A DNA stretch of 64,000 nucleotides, taken from Gelatoporia subvermispora B. Lineage: Eukaryota > Basidiomycota > Agaricomycetes > Polyporales > Gelatoporiaceae. Shown here piece after piece: positions 22,701 through 33,202 of the stretch (position 1 is its first letter; each line of letters starts with the position of its first letter). Where the stretch lies: assembly GCA_000320605.2 (NCBI GenBank), contig KB445811.1:525405-589404 (forward strand). Reading direction: 5' to 3'. The position numbers and the translations under genes are program-made. The notes beneath the pieces are model-generated. The model was not told the DNA's origin. It was given only the letters and a program-made list of their open reading frames with translations, and made no database searches.

Positions 22701-23312
22701 AATGCATACTAAACTCACGGAGACACGATGCAGCGGCAATTGGGCGTGTAAATCTACTGTGCAGAATTTGCAGTGGAGTTGTAGATCTGTACAATCCTCA
22801 CAGCGGAACTCCGCAAGACGCTCGGAACACCGTGGACATAGATCCTCGTTGTACTCGCCGCGTCCTTCAAGACGCAGCAGCTCGGTGAGCCACCGATCTA
22901 TATTTGGAAGCCATTCTTTGAGAGGATGGTCCTGGGAGCAAATTGTCACGGAGAACTCAAATCTGGAGCTGTGATTCATATAACTTACACCAGGTCTGCG
23001 ACGGCGCGGTAGGTTCGGGTCAGCACCGAAATCTGCAAGGTCGTGGATATACTCTGCAGTCAAGTCATCGAAGCGGCCACTGTCGCCTCCGTCCATGCTT
23101 GACGTGCGCGCTCCAGCCGGCCACCGAACTTTGTCGAGAATGCTAGATGGAGGTACATTGCGAGAGCTACCAGGGGCGGTGATGAAGGACATGCGTGTAG
23201 TGACATCTCGAGCATTGGAGATATAGGTCGTGTTCCAGATGCGCTCCGGCGGCCGGGCAGTGTCGATATCAAAAATTCTAAATGAAGAAACTTTTGACCG
23301 CCGCTTGCCCAT
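19723..23312 (-). CDS. KDZ-superfamily transposase 1 with N-terminal cysteine cluster
   Basis: A multi-exon minus-strand gene starting MGKRRSK at 23,312. It has a Cys cluster at about 22,745-22,845 (CPRC, FRCEDC, HCKFC, then LPLH; the CxC2-like module of fungal KDZ proteins). A conserved core follows: DFCGCGKGH, LLRFRWFPATP, LLSLQSK, MDANFRLRRK, then SYDIVCQW (21,523-21,550; catalytic Asp), PKFHLPAH (about 21,415-21,440) and TDAEAPERGWA (about 21,360). A long coiled-coil-like C-terminal region runs to 19,723. Exons are separated by introns of about 50 bp; I saw no stop inside the exons I followed, but did not splice every junction. KDZ transposases (Kyakuja-Dileera-Zisupton) move large DNA elements that leave 8-bp TSDs. 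Terminal repeats were not located. Confidence 0.88.
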
Positions 23313-23589
23313 GCTGAAGATGGTCGCTTTTCATCTGGATACAGTAGTTCACGGACTCTTAAGCAGTATGGCACGACAAATGTCATATGATGAGAAGTTA
23401 GTGATTATTCAAACATCAAGCAAATTTAGTACTCGCCTCCAAGCTCCTCGCACATAGCACGCAATCCTCAAGAATAGGGCATCACATTGCTCTTTGAAGT
23501 ATTTAGAATTGAGCTGACACTGATTCATTGACCAGAGCAGCGGCAGCGGTACAAACGTGGGTCGACAATTTTACCCCCGTGGCATGTCT

Positions 23590-23720
23590 TCTGGCTTTTC
23601 GTGACTGATACTCGCCTCCGAGTATCCTTGATTCTTCCTGAAACTCGGGTCATCTGGCTTTTCATGACGGATACTCGCCTCCGAGTATCCTTGATTCTTC
23701 CTGAAACTCGGGTCAAATAT
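23590..23720. repeat. Tandem direct repeat of about 63 bp, two copies
   Basis: CTGGCTTTTCGTGACTGATACTCGCC and its near-copy CTGGCTTTTCATGACGGATACTCGCC each run into the same TCCGAGTATCCTTGATTC and CTGAAACTCGGGTCA text. Confidence 0.85.
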
Positions 23721-23804
23721 GGTGCGAGTAGCATTCAACGTTCTGAGACTCATAAAAGGTATTACCTGGCCTAATGTTGATCATACATACTTTGGCACAT
23801 GCAC

Positions 23805-24200
23805 AATGAAGCGAAAAAGTGAAGGCAGTACGTCCGGAGCCTCAGTGTCTGACTCACTTTTGGTGGATTCTCGTGAGGTACACTCGCTTCTGAGTTATCC
23901 CTGCTAGAATTGGAAATGTCAGAAGCCAAAAGATATGGCAGTGCAGTACTATCACGAACGTTGGCCGAGGAGTCCGCCTTGAGTCCAGAAGCTGAATCGT
24001 ATTGGAGTGCAAACTGAAGCAAAAAGGTCAAAGCAGTACGTTCAGAGCCTCAGCGTCCGACTCATCTTCAGTGGAGTCTCGTGAGGTACACTCGCTTCCG
24101 AGTTATTTCTGCTAGAATTCGAAGTGTCAGAAGCCGACAGATATTGGAGTGCAATACCATCACGAACGTTGGCCGAAGGGTCCGACCCGAGTCATGTTGT
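23805..24200. repeat. Tandem duplication of about 204 bp, two diverged copies
   Basis: 23,805-24,008 and 24,009-24,200 share GAAGC-AAAAAG, AGCCTCAG-GTC-GACTCA, TCTCGTGAGGTACACTCGCT, GCTAGAATT, GTCAGAAGCC and ATCACGAACGTTGGCCGA in order. No open frame runs through both. Confidence 0.8.
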
Positions 24201-25649
24201 CTGACGTGGAGAGCGAGGAGTGGTGTAACGTTTCGTGTGCGATCCGCATACATGATGTTGCAAGTTGCGCATGTCGAGGCCTGAGATAGAACACATATCC
24301 ATGACTAAGCATAGCAGTGTCACACTCTGAGGGCCGTTACTGTGTTGAATCAGACTACGCGCAATTTAACTGCTCGTAAAAAGTACAGAAGAGTACTCAG
24401 TTTGTATATTATGTGTCCAACTGGACTTCGACATGCAGAGACAGCTCTACTACGTACAGTGATTACACTTCACACTCAGAGTTATGCTACTTCAAAAGGA
24501 ATTGGTGGGGATCCTTGAATAGAGAAGCGAAGAGTCGGGTTAAAATGACAGGGAGGCAACGAGCATATTGAAGAGCATCGAAAAGAAACTGAGGTAAGTT
24601 CAACATTCGAGCTAGTAAATTGTGCGATACAGACATTCGAGGTATGTGTATGGTCAAGTTCGGGTATCGCAGGGGATATGCGGCAGAATAAGATGGCCCG
24701 GGATCTGTGCAGTTGATGAATGGGGATAAATAAATCTGAGACAAACGACTCACGCAAAAATGACACTGGATGTCATTACAAGGTGCACGATGGAAGAGTA
24801 TTGGCAGGGGGTTGAGGTGAGAAGCAAACTTCGATGACAATATGGGAATTGAGTGAGTGTTCGAGCAGCTACACATGAGAAAGTTCTTACCTGAGATTGG
24901 CGGACACGATAGACTTATGCGGAGATATGCGACCATGTCAGAGTGAGGCTATAGTGTAAGATCCTGTATGAAGGATCGAATCAGTGTATTTTATACTGCC
25001 TGGTAAGGTGAGACATACCAAGAAAGAGGCGACGAGGGTATACTGACTTAAATAGAGTAGCATAGCGACAGAGTGTACAATGAGCGACCTGGAAGGAGTA
25101 GAGCTGTCAGGAAGTATCAAGCTGCATGAGGCCTTATATACAGCGATATCCTGAAATTCGATCCCCGCTTGTAACAGAGCCATAGCCAATGAGATGGCAT
25201 TTAGATTAGATTATACTTGTGAGGCGAGCCAATGGCGAGCTGTTTACCGCTCTGACTGAATCCTGACTGACCGCATAAAACATCAGTGAGCTGTTATCTG
25301 CGCGTGCGATGGAACGTAAAGGCTCAGAAACTGACAATGTAGTACTTGAATATGTACCAGAGCTCAAATCACACATGTTTAATAGTGAGATTAGGATTTG
25401 TGGGGTGTCCGCATAGGGCGCTCAAGTTGCTCTTCAAGTTCTACTCAAGTTATTCATACGAACGGTGCGTGCTCGTTCATCTTGCGGCCAATGCGAGTTT
25501 ATTACAATTTATACATCTTCATATGAGCTCACTCACTCCTGCAATACACGCAGAAATGTTTTGTGCGTCCGTATTTGTCTCGGTTCTACACATGACAGAC
25601 AGACCACAGTAAGATCATTTGAACGGCCTTACGATGTTGAATCTCATTT
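24200..25649. other. No recognised gene
   Basis: A minus-strand frame of 149 codons (24,487-24,936) and shorter ones exist but show no motif, and their composition (runs of Ser, Leu, Pro, His) looks non-coding. No RNA gene or repeat was recognised. Confidence 0.4.
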
Positions 25650-26240
25650 CTACTGCATACGTAGCCAAGGTAATGTACTCGTTGAAATCGTGTCCATGTA
25701 GTATGTACGGCCCATCTCTCTGATTTCTATTTCTACCGCCAGGCAGTATATAATCTTTGTGGCCCATTTCTTCGCAATGTCCAAGGCGACTTGCGCATGC
25801 TCCGTCGCACACGAGCTTGAGGCTTTTAACTCCTTCCAAGCCAATAGCCTACAATCCAACTCCTCCTTCATTGCGTCTATAATGCAGCTATCTTGAGGTG
25901 TGTTGTAACGAGCCCATCCGGAAAACACCAATTGCTGATGCTGACGCGCTTCAAGGCCTGCGATGAATTGAGGTATGTCTTCTTCAGGCCCCTCAAAAAG
26001 AGAATTGCAGATCTCGGGATCGATGTAATCCTCGGGAAGAAGAACACCGAATGGCTCGTCCCAGATACCCAGGTCAGGGTATTCTGCACCAGATACACAC
26101 GGATCCCATTTGTATGGGATACGTGCCAATTCGAGTACATCTTCTGGTATGTATCGCTTTGGCGCCGTACTGAAGGGACTCTGAGCGCGAGACGTGCGTG
26201 TGAGGTAGCTTCGTCGATTGTTCCGAGAGCGGCACTCCAT
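25650..26240 (-). CDS. Hypothetical protein, unknown family
   Basis: A continuous frame of 196 codons from the ATG at 26,240 (the frame is open a little further upstream without an ATG, so an upstream exon is possible). The N terminus is basic (RSRNNRRSYLTR); the middle is rich in Asp/Glu/Pro/Tyr (KRYIPEDVLELA, then YPDLGIWDEPFG); the C-terminal half looks helical (MKEELDCRLLAWKELK, then VALDIAKKWATKI). Composition resembles real protein rather than a shadow frame. No catalytic motif, signal peptide or TM helix. The last residues may be altered by an unseen 3' intron. It lies between repeats and the viroplasmin-like gene, with no sign of joint function. Confidence 0.45.
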   Translation of the reverse strand: MECRSRNNRRSYLTRTSRAQSPFSTAPKRYIPEDVLELARIPYKWDPCVSGAEYPDLGIWDEPFGVLLPEDYIDPEICNSLFEGPEEDIPQFIAGLEARQHQQLVFSGWARYNTPQDSCIIDAMKEELDCRLLAWKELKASSSCATEHAQVALDIAKKWATKIIYCLAVEIEIREMGRTYYMDTISTSTLPWLRMQ

Positions 26241-26572
26241 TCCCCTAGCGTGTGAGTGAGCCCATGTGTAATCGATTGTCAACAACGCGTGACACCAGGC
26301 TTACTTCTCGGACAAACAGTAGGACTTGCGCTGTGAACGCTTGGCACAGTCTCATTCTTCACTGGTCAGATAATTTGCACGGCGACCCATCAGGACTTAA
26401 CTGCATTTTTTCTAACTTAGGTGTGGACTCGTTATATGCAAGCAGGATGTTCATCATTCGCACGGTGTCAAATTATACCCAAACAGAACCTGGCGATATG
26501 ATCGCCACCAAGAAAACAGACACAGACACCGGTGCAGACACACAGACACAGGCACATAGAAATACACAGGCC

Positions 26573-27339
26573 TCAAGCGTTGCCCTCGTTCTCGCCCTCA
26601 TCCTCGGCCTCCTCGGCCAACACCTGGACATCTCCCCGGGCAAGCGCGGCATTGAACACGTTCAGGGCCGTCTGACGATCAGGCAGACGATGGAAGCAAG
26701 CGTTGGGAACACCCGAGACAAGCGGCTGGACGGTATTCCTGCATATAACTAGTGAGTATGTGTACTGTACAGGGATGTGGGACATTACCAATCGTTGAAC
26801 ACTCCGACGCTCAAGCCACGTGTCACACTGTACCAGCGTTCCCCCAGACGGGGGAGAGATCGCGTCAGCACAGGCCTGGAGGTGGACGGGGACGACGGGG
26901 ACGGGTCTGCGCTAATCTCCAAGTAGGAGACAACGCTGGAGGCAGGAGACGGGCTGCGAGGAGGGTTGCAACCGCAGCCACCCACAGCGGTCCTCTGAGG
27001 CTGCGCGGCTGAGGCGGAAGGCATCAGGGTGACAGACGCCGCAGGCTGAGCCTCCACATCGATGCGGATAGAAGCCGCGGGCCCAAGATTGGTAGGCGCA
27101 TCTCCTCCAGACGCACCAGGACCCGGACGCCCTGAGCATAATAGGCACGTTAGTAGCTAATAAAAAACCACAGATAACGCTCAATTGCGCATACCTGCAG
27201 CAGAGCCTGAACAGACACGGCTCGTATGTTAGTATGTTTGTGGGTGGAGACTGATGCACGCATGCATACCCTGGTTCTGAGCCTGACGATGATCCCTCTC
27301 GGCAAGAGCCTCGAGGAGGACGTCAAGGATGTCCTGCAT
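26573..27339 (-). CDS. Viroplasmin / RNase H1 hybrid-binding-like domain protein, with a 12-nt microexon
   Basis: Exons 27,270-27,339, 27,195-27,206 (12 nt), 26,789-27,131 and 26,573-26,738 give 196 aa. The N-terminal part starts MQDILDVLLEALAERD and is followed by a Pro/Ser/Ala-rich linker. The C-terminal part (about residues 115-175) reads RWYSVTRGLSVGVFNDW, then LVSGVPNACFHRLP and ALNVFNAAL, ending in an acidic EEAEDEGENEGNA tail. The W-Y-x-V-x-x-G, GVFNDW, V-x-GVPNA, F-x-R-L sequence is the pattern of the caulimovirus viroplasmin family, which doubles as the N-terminal RNA:DNA-hybrid-binding domain of RNase H1. The W codon of FNDW is split by the last intron, which supports the model. There is no RNase H domain. 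Common as stand-alone genes in basidiomycetes, role unknown. Confidence 0.72.
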
Positions 27340-27456
27340 TGACAAGCGGGAGGGAGCGTGCTCGTCGTCGCGCCCGCTCCCATCTCTCTTTGCGTTGTGG
27401 GTCGTCTTCGTCGTCGCAGTGCAGTGGCGGTTGGATGATGCAGCAGCTGATGTTCG

Positions 27457-27466
27457 CTTTATATGC
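27457..27466 (-). promoter_or_regulatory. TATA box of the viroplasmin-like gene
   Basis: On the minus strand GCATATAAAGC, about 120 bp upstream of the ATG at 27,339. Confidence 0.4.
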
Positions 27467-27733
27467 AAAAGGCTGGCCCTTTTTAGATATCAGCCTCCGC
27501 AAACCTTAGTGCCGCATGGCAGAGCATGTGCAAGTCGTTCAGATGTCTTCGATCCTCACCTGCTCGGCTCGGGCCCCAAAAACGTGCATCCGCCTACAGG
27601 AAATAGTGAGTAGCTTCTCAAAAATCGTGCAATGTAATCAAAGACCCATATACCAGAACTAGTTTGAACGCCGTCTCGCAATGTGTCTCCCCTATTGCTC
27701 AATTGCCCGCATTCCTGAATTGTCCTCATTGCA

Positions 27734-30700
27734 ATGGTCGGCCGCCGATGGACTACCGATGCAGAGCTAGCGTACCTGAAGGACAACGAGGACGCCTTCC
27801 TTGATGCCCAGACGAAAGATGTTCTCCCAGACTTCTGGCCGACCCTCTACTCTGGTTGGTTCCGTTTGTGGCCTGAGATAGACCGACAATTCCCGGGACA
27901 AGGGCTCAAAGAGTGTGACCTGGACGTAGCACAAAGGGCCAAGCTCAAAGAAGCTACGGAGACCCGTCACGGGGTACGTTATGTGGTCATCATCCTGATA
28001 TTGCAATTACGTCGCTCACCTTGATAGATAGCAATTACGAAGTTGGTACACAAATAACACAGTCGCTAAACTCAAACGGCGCGCTGCCAAGACGGCGGCA
28101 AAGCCAGTCGCTGTGATCTCAACGAAGGGATCCCGGGGTCTCCAGCAGGCAGAGATGTTCTCTTCCTTGTATTACGACGAGAAGGTTCAGGGGATCGTAG
28201 ACACAATCCTTACCTCGGAGCAAAAGCAAGATGTTAACCAGATCCGTCGTGTCACAAGAGCGGTGTTCGAGGGCGAGAGTGACGAAGTGAAAGCAGAAGT
28301 CAGTGCTGCAGTGCAAGAGCAGCGCGAAGCACGCCGTAAACTCAAGGAGCTCCGGAAATCAGGTCAGCGAGTACCACCGACGCCGAGAGAGAAGCAGGAG
28401 TACGTGATGTATTTGTTTTCTTGTAATTCGTCACTCATGCATTAATCATCCTAGGGCTCTCAGGACCGCGCCTGACGAGATCGATGCCTTTTTCAGGGAT
28501 CTCGCATTCAGAACGGATTGGTCGTACACCTGTGTTGGAGGCGGGCCTGTTCCTACGGGAAAAGATGTGAACACTTTGCGTTCCATCAAGTACGTCGCGA
28601 TTCTTGCGGAATACGGTGATAGATAACTCATCGAATTACTGCAGCTACCACATTGGAAAGGACCCTTCGGGCTACGCATGGGAGGATGTCTACTCTGGAT
28701 ATGAAGAACATGTCAGCGGTCCGTATGGAGACTTCATCAAGGATGTTTATGGTAGGTTTTTTTCTTAGTTAATTTTGGACAATGCTCACCTATACTTGGC
28801 TCACAGTTAACCGGATCAATCTAGACGCATCGACCACCCGCACCAATGCGACTTCTAGGGCTCCACTCCCGGTGTTATCAAATTCTGATCTGGATGTTGA
28901 CCTTCCCAATGATGAGAATGTCGACGAGCCTCGTGTACCTGCGGGGTCTACTTCCCGCTCGAAGGCCAGAAGAGGACGATCTGGGCGCTCTGAACCCAAG
29001 TCCAAAGCTCCAACACCCGTTTCGCCCACTTCTCCGCAGGAACATACCATTTCTACATCTGTTCCCAATCCATCAGTAACATCGACTGCGCTGTCAACTG
29101 CACCGGATCCCATTTTGTCTACATCATCTGCGCCGCCTGTCATATCAGCAAGTGCTGCGGCGCAGATCTCCGGCGAACATCTGGGCTCCCTTACTACCAG
29201 TTCTGCTGGCAGCGGCGTTCCGCCTCCTTCATGCAGCGATGGATCGGTGCCTCATGTTGTTTGTGACGAGGAGTCTACCATACAGACTTCTGTCGCTCAT
29301 TTCGCATCTTCTTCAGCAACTACGTCGCTTATGGCACCTGTCAGCTCGACTATGGCGGACATGTCGTATTTCCACATACCAATGCACCGACATCCATCGA
29401 GTTCTGACTTGACCAGATATACTGCGGTCACCTCTTCGGATCCCTTGTCCTTAGATGGCGCTCAAGAGATGGATGTGGACGATCCTCTTGCAGAAGTCGT
29501 GGACAGACATCCGAGTTTTGCCGAGTTCCTGGGTCCGGAACTTGATCCGACCTGCCCGCACTTCCAAAGCAGCACATACCTGTTCCAATTTGGATCTGTC
29601 TCTCTTCTCGACGAACTGGCATTCGCAACGTCTCAAGGGATACCTACTGCTGCGCCTATCACTTCATCTTTCTCGGGACAGACTGCATCGACAGCAATCT
29701 CTGATGCATCCACTTCAGTGGCTCTACAGCCAGCTTCCACACCTGTTTCAGAGCAAACCAAGACGTCTGCCCTGCGCTCCACATGCGGTCTCGATGACAT
29801 GGCACCAACATCTGCCCTGCGCTCCACGTGTGGCCTCGGCGACATGTCACTCCCAGGAGGCGACGTGAATCCAGCTTCTCAGCTGCCGCAATTATGGACC
29901 TTCTTGGGGACACCCGCGTCTGATCTGACACGCGCAACTACTGCACCCCATACGAATATTGCATCCCAACTGCCGCAAACCATTTCTGGCGCCCCGCTGT
30001 CTGGTCTGGCATGTGCCGCTTCTGGAAATGTAAACGTTGGCTTGGGCTCCTCGGCCGGCATGGTCGTTACTCTGCCACATCCGGAGAATCACAACGAAAA
30101 CGCCATCCTTACATCGCAACCCCTCGCATCCCGATCTTCTTGCATACCAATCAACTCTACTACCTCTGTCTCGTCTCCAACCGGTACGCCTGATGCGTCT
30201 GTGGACGTTGAAAGTATTCACAACACGTCGGTACAGCAGGAGCCACTGGCGGCTCAAGGATGTTCAACGCAACTCGGTACCTTAGCTAACAGTGTGGTCC
30301 AGACCGGCGCCTCGTCTCACCGCACGACGCCGCCGCCGCCTTCTTCTTCTCACTTCTCGGACAGCTCTTCTTCACGTGCTCCAACACCCAGGAGCTCGGA
30401 TATCGAGAGTGCTACGCCGCCTCCCACTACGCCCAGGTCTAGCAGTGCATGCTCCACCAGGAGTACTTTGTCTTCTGTACCTGACGGTTTACCAGACAAC
30501 CAGACACAAGACATATCTTCGGGCACTCCTAGCAGGCGTGCATCTCCAAGTCCCGTTCCTGTGGGCGAACGGCCTCGGCGAGAACTACGTGCTCCAAAGC
30601 GGGCAGATTACTACTATGCTGAGTCTACGCGCCACGCCCAACAGCCACATGTCTCGATCGTCATGCCAGAGAGAGAGCCCATGAAGTGGCTTGAAGACGC

Positions 30701-31257
30701 AAAGGGGTTCCTGTTTAGTGTTGATCTCGGCCCAACCTGGCCTGAGTGTATTCAGTTATAGATTCAGATGGAGTCCGAATTTGGGCGTGCATCTACCATG
30801 GTATGTGTGCAGGTCATTGGCACGTGTTCATTAACAAACCATCGCCTAGAGTCGCCTGGGAGCGGCGGAACATCGCCCAGAAGAGCTCACCAAGTGGTTC
30901 ACTTCCGGCCGTAATTACAAGAAGCTCCCAACTGTACAAAACACCAAGACTTACGGGATATCCTGGCTAGCGTGGTGGCGGGCACTACAGCCGCAGTGGA
31001 GGGCCTCGAGCATTGCTCCAAGCAGTTCAAGCCTTCCTCCAGCCATTTACGAGGATCCCTCGAACGATTGGAAGACGCTCAAGAAGTGCAGACCGACTGG
31101 GTTTGTCATACTTCTCGTTGGCTTGGCTCTCTGGGCGCAAGCAAGTCCTCGAGCCTCGCGTGAGTGGAAGAGGGCTCTTCAAGACGTGTACCAATGCCTT
31201 CGGCATTTCGTCCCGAATTCAGCAAAGAGACCCACCCTTGTAGCGCTAGAAAGGTGA
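27734..31257 (+). pseudogene. Large Agaricomycete-type Ser/Thr/Pro-rich protein, interrupted by an in-frame stop
   Basis: Exons 27,734-27,973, 28,032-28,399, 28,455-28,589, 28,645-28,751 and 28,807-30,761 join to 934 aa. The N terminus (RRWTTDAELAYLKDNEDAFL, then FWPTLYSGWFRLWPE) is a helical, possibly DNA-binding module seen in many Agaricomycete proteins. A conserved AFFRDLAF / HIGKDPSGYAWEDVY segment follows, then about 500 residues of Ser/Thr/Pro-rich low complexity, with ALRSTCGLDDM / ALRSTCGLGDM repeats at 29,766-29,850. TAG at 30,759-30,761 stops the frame, yet the same frame continues (IQMESEFGRASTM to 30,800) and splices at 30,850 into an open exon to 31,257 with SWLAWWRALQPQW and GFVILLVGLALWA, the usual end of this family as I recall it. 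Likely a one-base nonsense mutation. Confidence 0.68.
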
Positions 31258-31739
31258 GATAACAAAAACGTGACAAGGGATTTACGAACTAAATCATACA
31301 CAGGGCGCCCAAAAAGCAGAAGAACAGGAAATAGTATATCTGGGGATTATAGAGGATCACTTTTTTCTTGCTCGTTCTTGTTTCTTGAGCATGTCTTGAT
31401 TCTTGAGGCTCTGTGTTTGGAAGGGAAAATGCGCTCGGCGAGGCTATGATAGTATACAACACCAATGTATATACCATCTTGGTTCTTGATATAAATATGT
31501 TGTAAATTGTACCACACTGAATACGGGCATCAGAGCGCCATATACATCAGCACTCAAGGTAAAATCGGTGGGGGCCAACTCGTTACTTCATCGCTGAAGG
31601 TATCGCTCACTGGCGACAAACTCGTTATCATTTTATCATTCCACCGATCGTAGACTTATATGTAGCTACGTTTTCTACAGATTCTCAGGTTTTCTACAGA
31701 TTCTCAGGCGGAGAATTATGAGCCAACGTTTAAAGCGAA

Positions 31740-31900
31740 TTAGAGGGGTGCGTGGCTGTGACTACGAGAGGACGTGGCTGCGACTAGGACGTGGCTGCGA
31801 CTATACAAGGGTGACGTGGCTGCGACCATACGAGGGTGACGTGGCTGTGCCTATACAAGGGGAGGTGGTTGCGACTACGAGGGCCCGCATTGGCTGTGAC
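31740..31900. repeat. Minisatellite, about 20-28 bp degenerate units
   Basis: GACGTGGCTGCGACTA(TACAAGGGT) recurs five to seven times with point changes (ACGTGGCTGCGACTA, TGACGTGGCTGCGACC, TGACGTGGCTGTGCC). Just upstream, TTTTCTACAGATTCTCAGG is doubled at 31,670-31,712. Confidence 0.85.
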
Positions 31901-32930
31901 TACTAACAGCAATACATTGATGCGAGGTTTATCGGTACAACGTAGACCCTCAGCGCATGAGAACGCGCTCGTGTGTGCTGTAGACCAATTAGTCGGAATC
32001 AGTTGCATTATCTAGACTTCTGGTGATAGAGCTGATGAGCTTACGCATCGAAACGAATGCAGGAGTACAACTGGCCCTAGTATAAATAATGATGCACTTG
32101 GAACTTTGTCCAGCTAAAAGGTAGACGAGTCAGCTAGGCTTGGCGCATCACAGGTTCGGAGACAGAAAATCGACTTACAGAGTCGGGCGTAGCGGTACCT
32201 CTTTTGCCAGGTCTACTGTCAAACTTGCAGACTGCGAGATGTAATGTTGGTAGCAGCGCAGATTTTGGACTGGGACACGTCAATGGCACTGGTTAATAAG
32301 TACTACCCTAGCTTTCACGACTACAACGTCATCAGCGTCGGACAGAAACAAAGAAATAGGGGAGACGCACCTCTGCAAAATAAAACATCTACTAGCTAGC
32401 CTCTGGACATTGGTTTTGGTCGCTCGCTCGTGGATTTGACGTCCAGGGTTGCAGTTTCAGTCTGGAAAATGGTTTGAGTTGAATGAGCTACAACCCAGTC
32501 ACGGGAACAGCCGATCTTCCTCACAATCGTACGATAAATTCACCTTGCATTTTTGCAGCTCCATTTAGTAATGGACCCCATTGGGGAGTGACCTCGTATT
32601 GACAGGTGCATCTTGCATGAGCGAAAGGGCTAAACAGGTGCATCTGAACCAGTCCCTAATCAGGCAGGTGTTGACGGGTAACATATGTCTCCAACATTCG
32701 GCAACATTTGTCCCCGTACCAAGTTCATAAAAAGGGAATAAATGAAATGGTACTCCTTACTGGGAATAGAACTGTGCGCTTCTCGCCAGTTATGTGAGTC
32801 TTACCACTCTCCCATAGTAGATCTATTCCATATATCTGGTTCCCCTTGTCGTACACACACTCGTCACAGACGCTCTAAAAGCATTACATGCGCACACGCA
32901 TGCCTCGGCGGCAGATACATCTACGTACAC

Positions 32931-32995
32931 ATATCTCTTCAGTCGTTACAACCTCATCACGTACACATATCTCTTCAGTCGTTACAACCTCATCT
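32931..32995. repeat. Perfect tandem repeat of about 33 bp, two copies
   Basis: ACGTACACATATCTCTTCAG followed by TCGTTACAACCTCATC occurs twice in a row. Confidence 0.9.
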
Positions 32996-33202
32996 TCTGT
33001 GGTACTTGTCCATCTGTATGCTCCAATGCATCCATCTAGCAGTGTCATCAGCCCGCGAGGCCCCGAGCAATAGCGACTACCACTTACTACATCTATCCGC
33101 CCTTCGAATTGTTTGCTCGCACCATCTAGCAGCCGTCGGTAGCGAGATGCCTGCCTAGGGGCGTCTCAGCTCATAGACGCACTTATCGGCATATCCGGCG
33201 AC

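Larger units (their letters stand above)
31258..33202. other. No gene recognised; contains minisatellites
   Basis: Holds the repeats at 31,670-31,712, 31,740-31,900 and 32,931-32,995 listed separately. Otherwise short frames only. Confidence 0.5.

Noticed and set aside
24487..24936. 149-codon minus-strand frame
   Set aside because: No motif, no ordered composition, no paralogue in the window; kept only as a note on the region.
31740..33000. CRISPR-like array
   Set aside because: The repeats at 31.7 and 32.9 kb are contiguous minisatellites with no unique spacers, in a eukaryotic genome.
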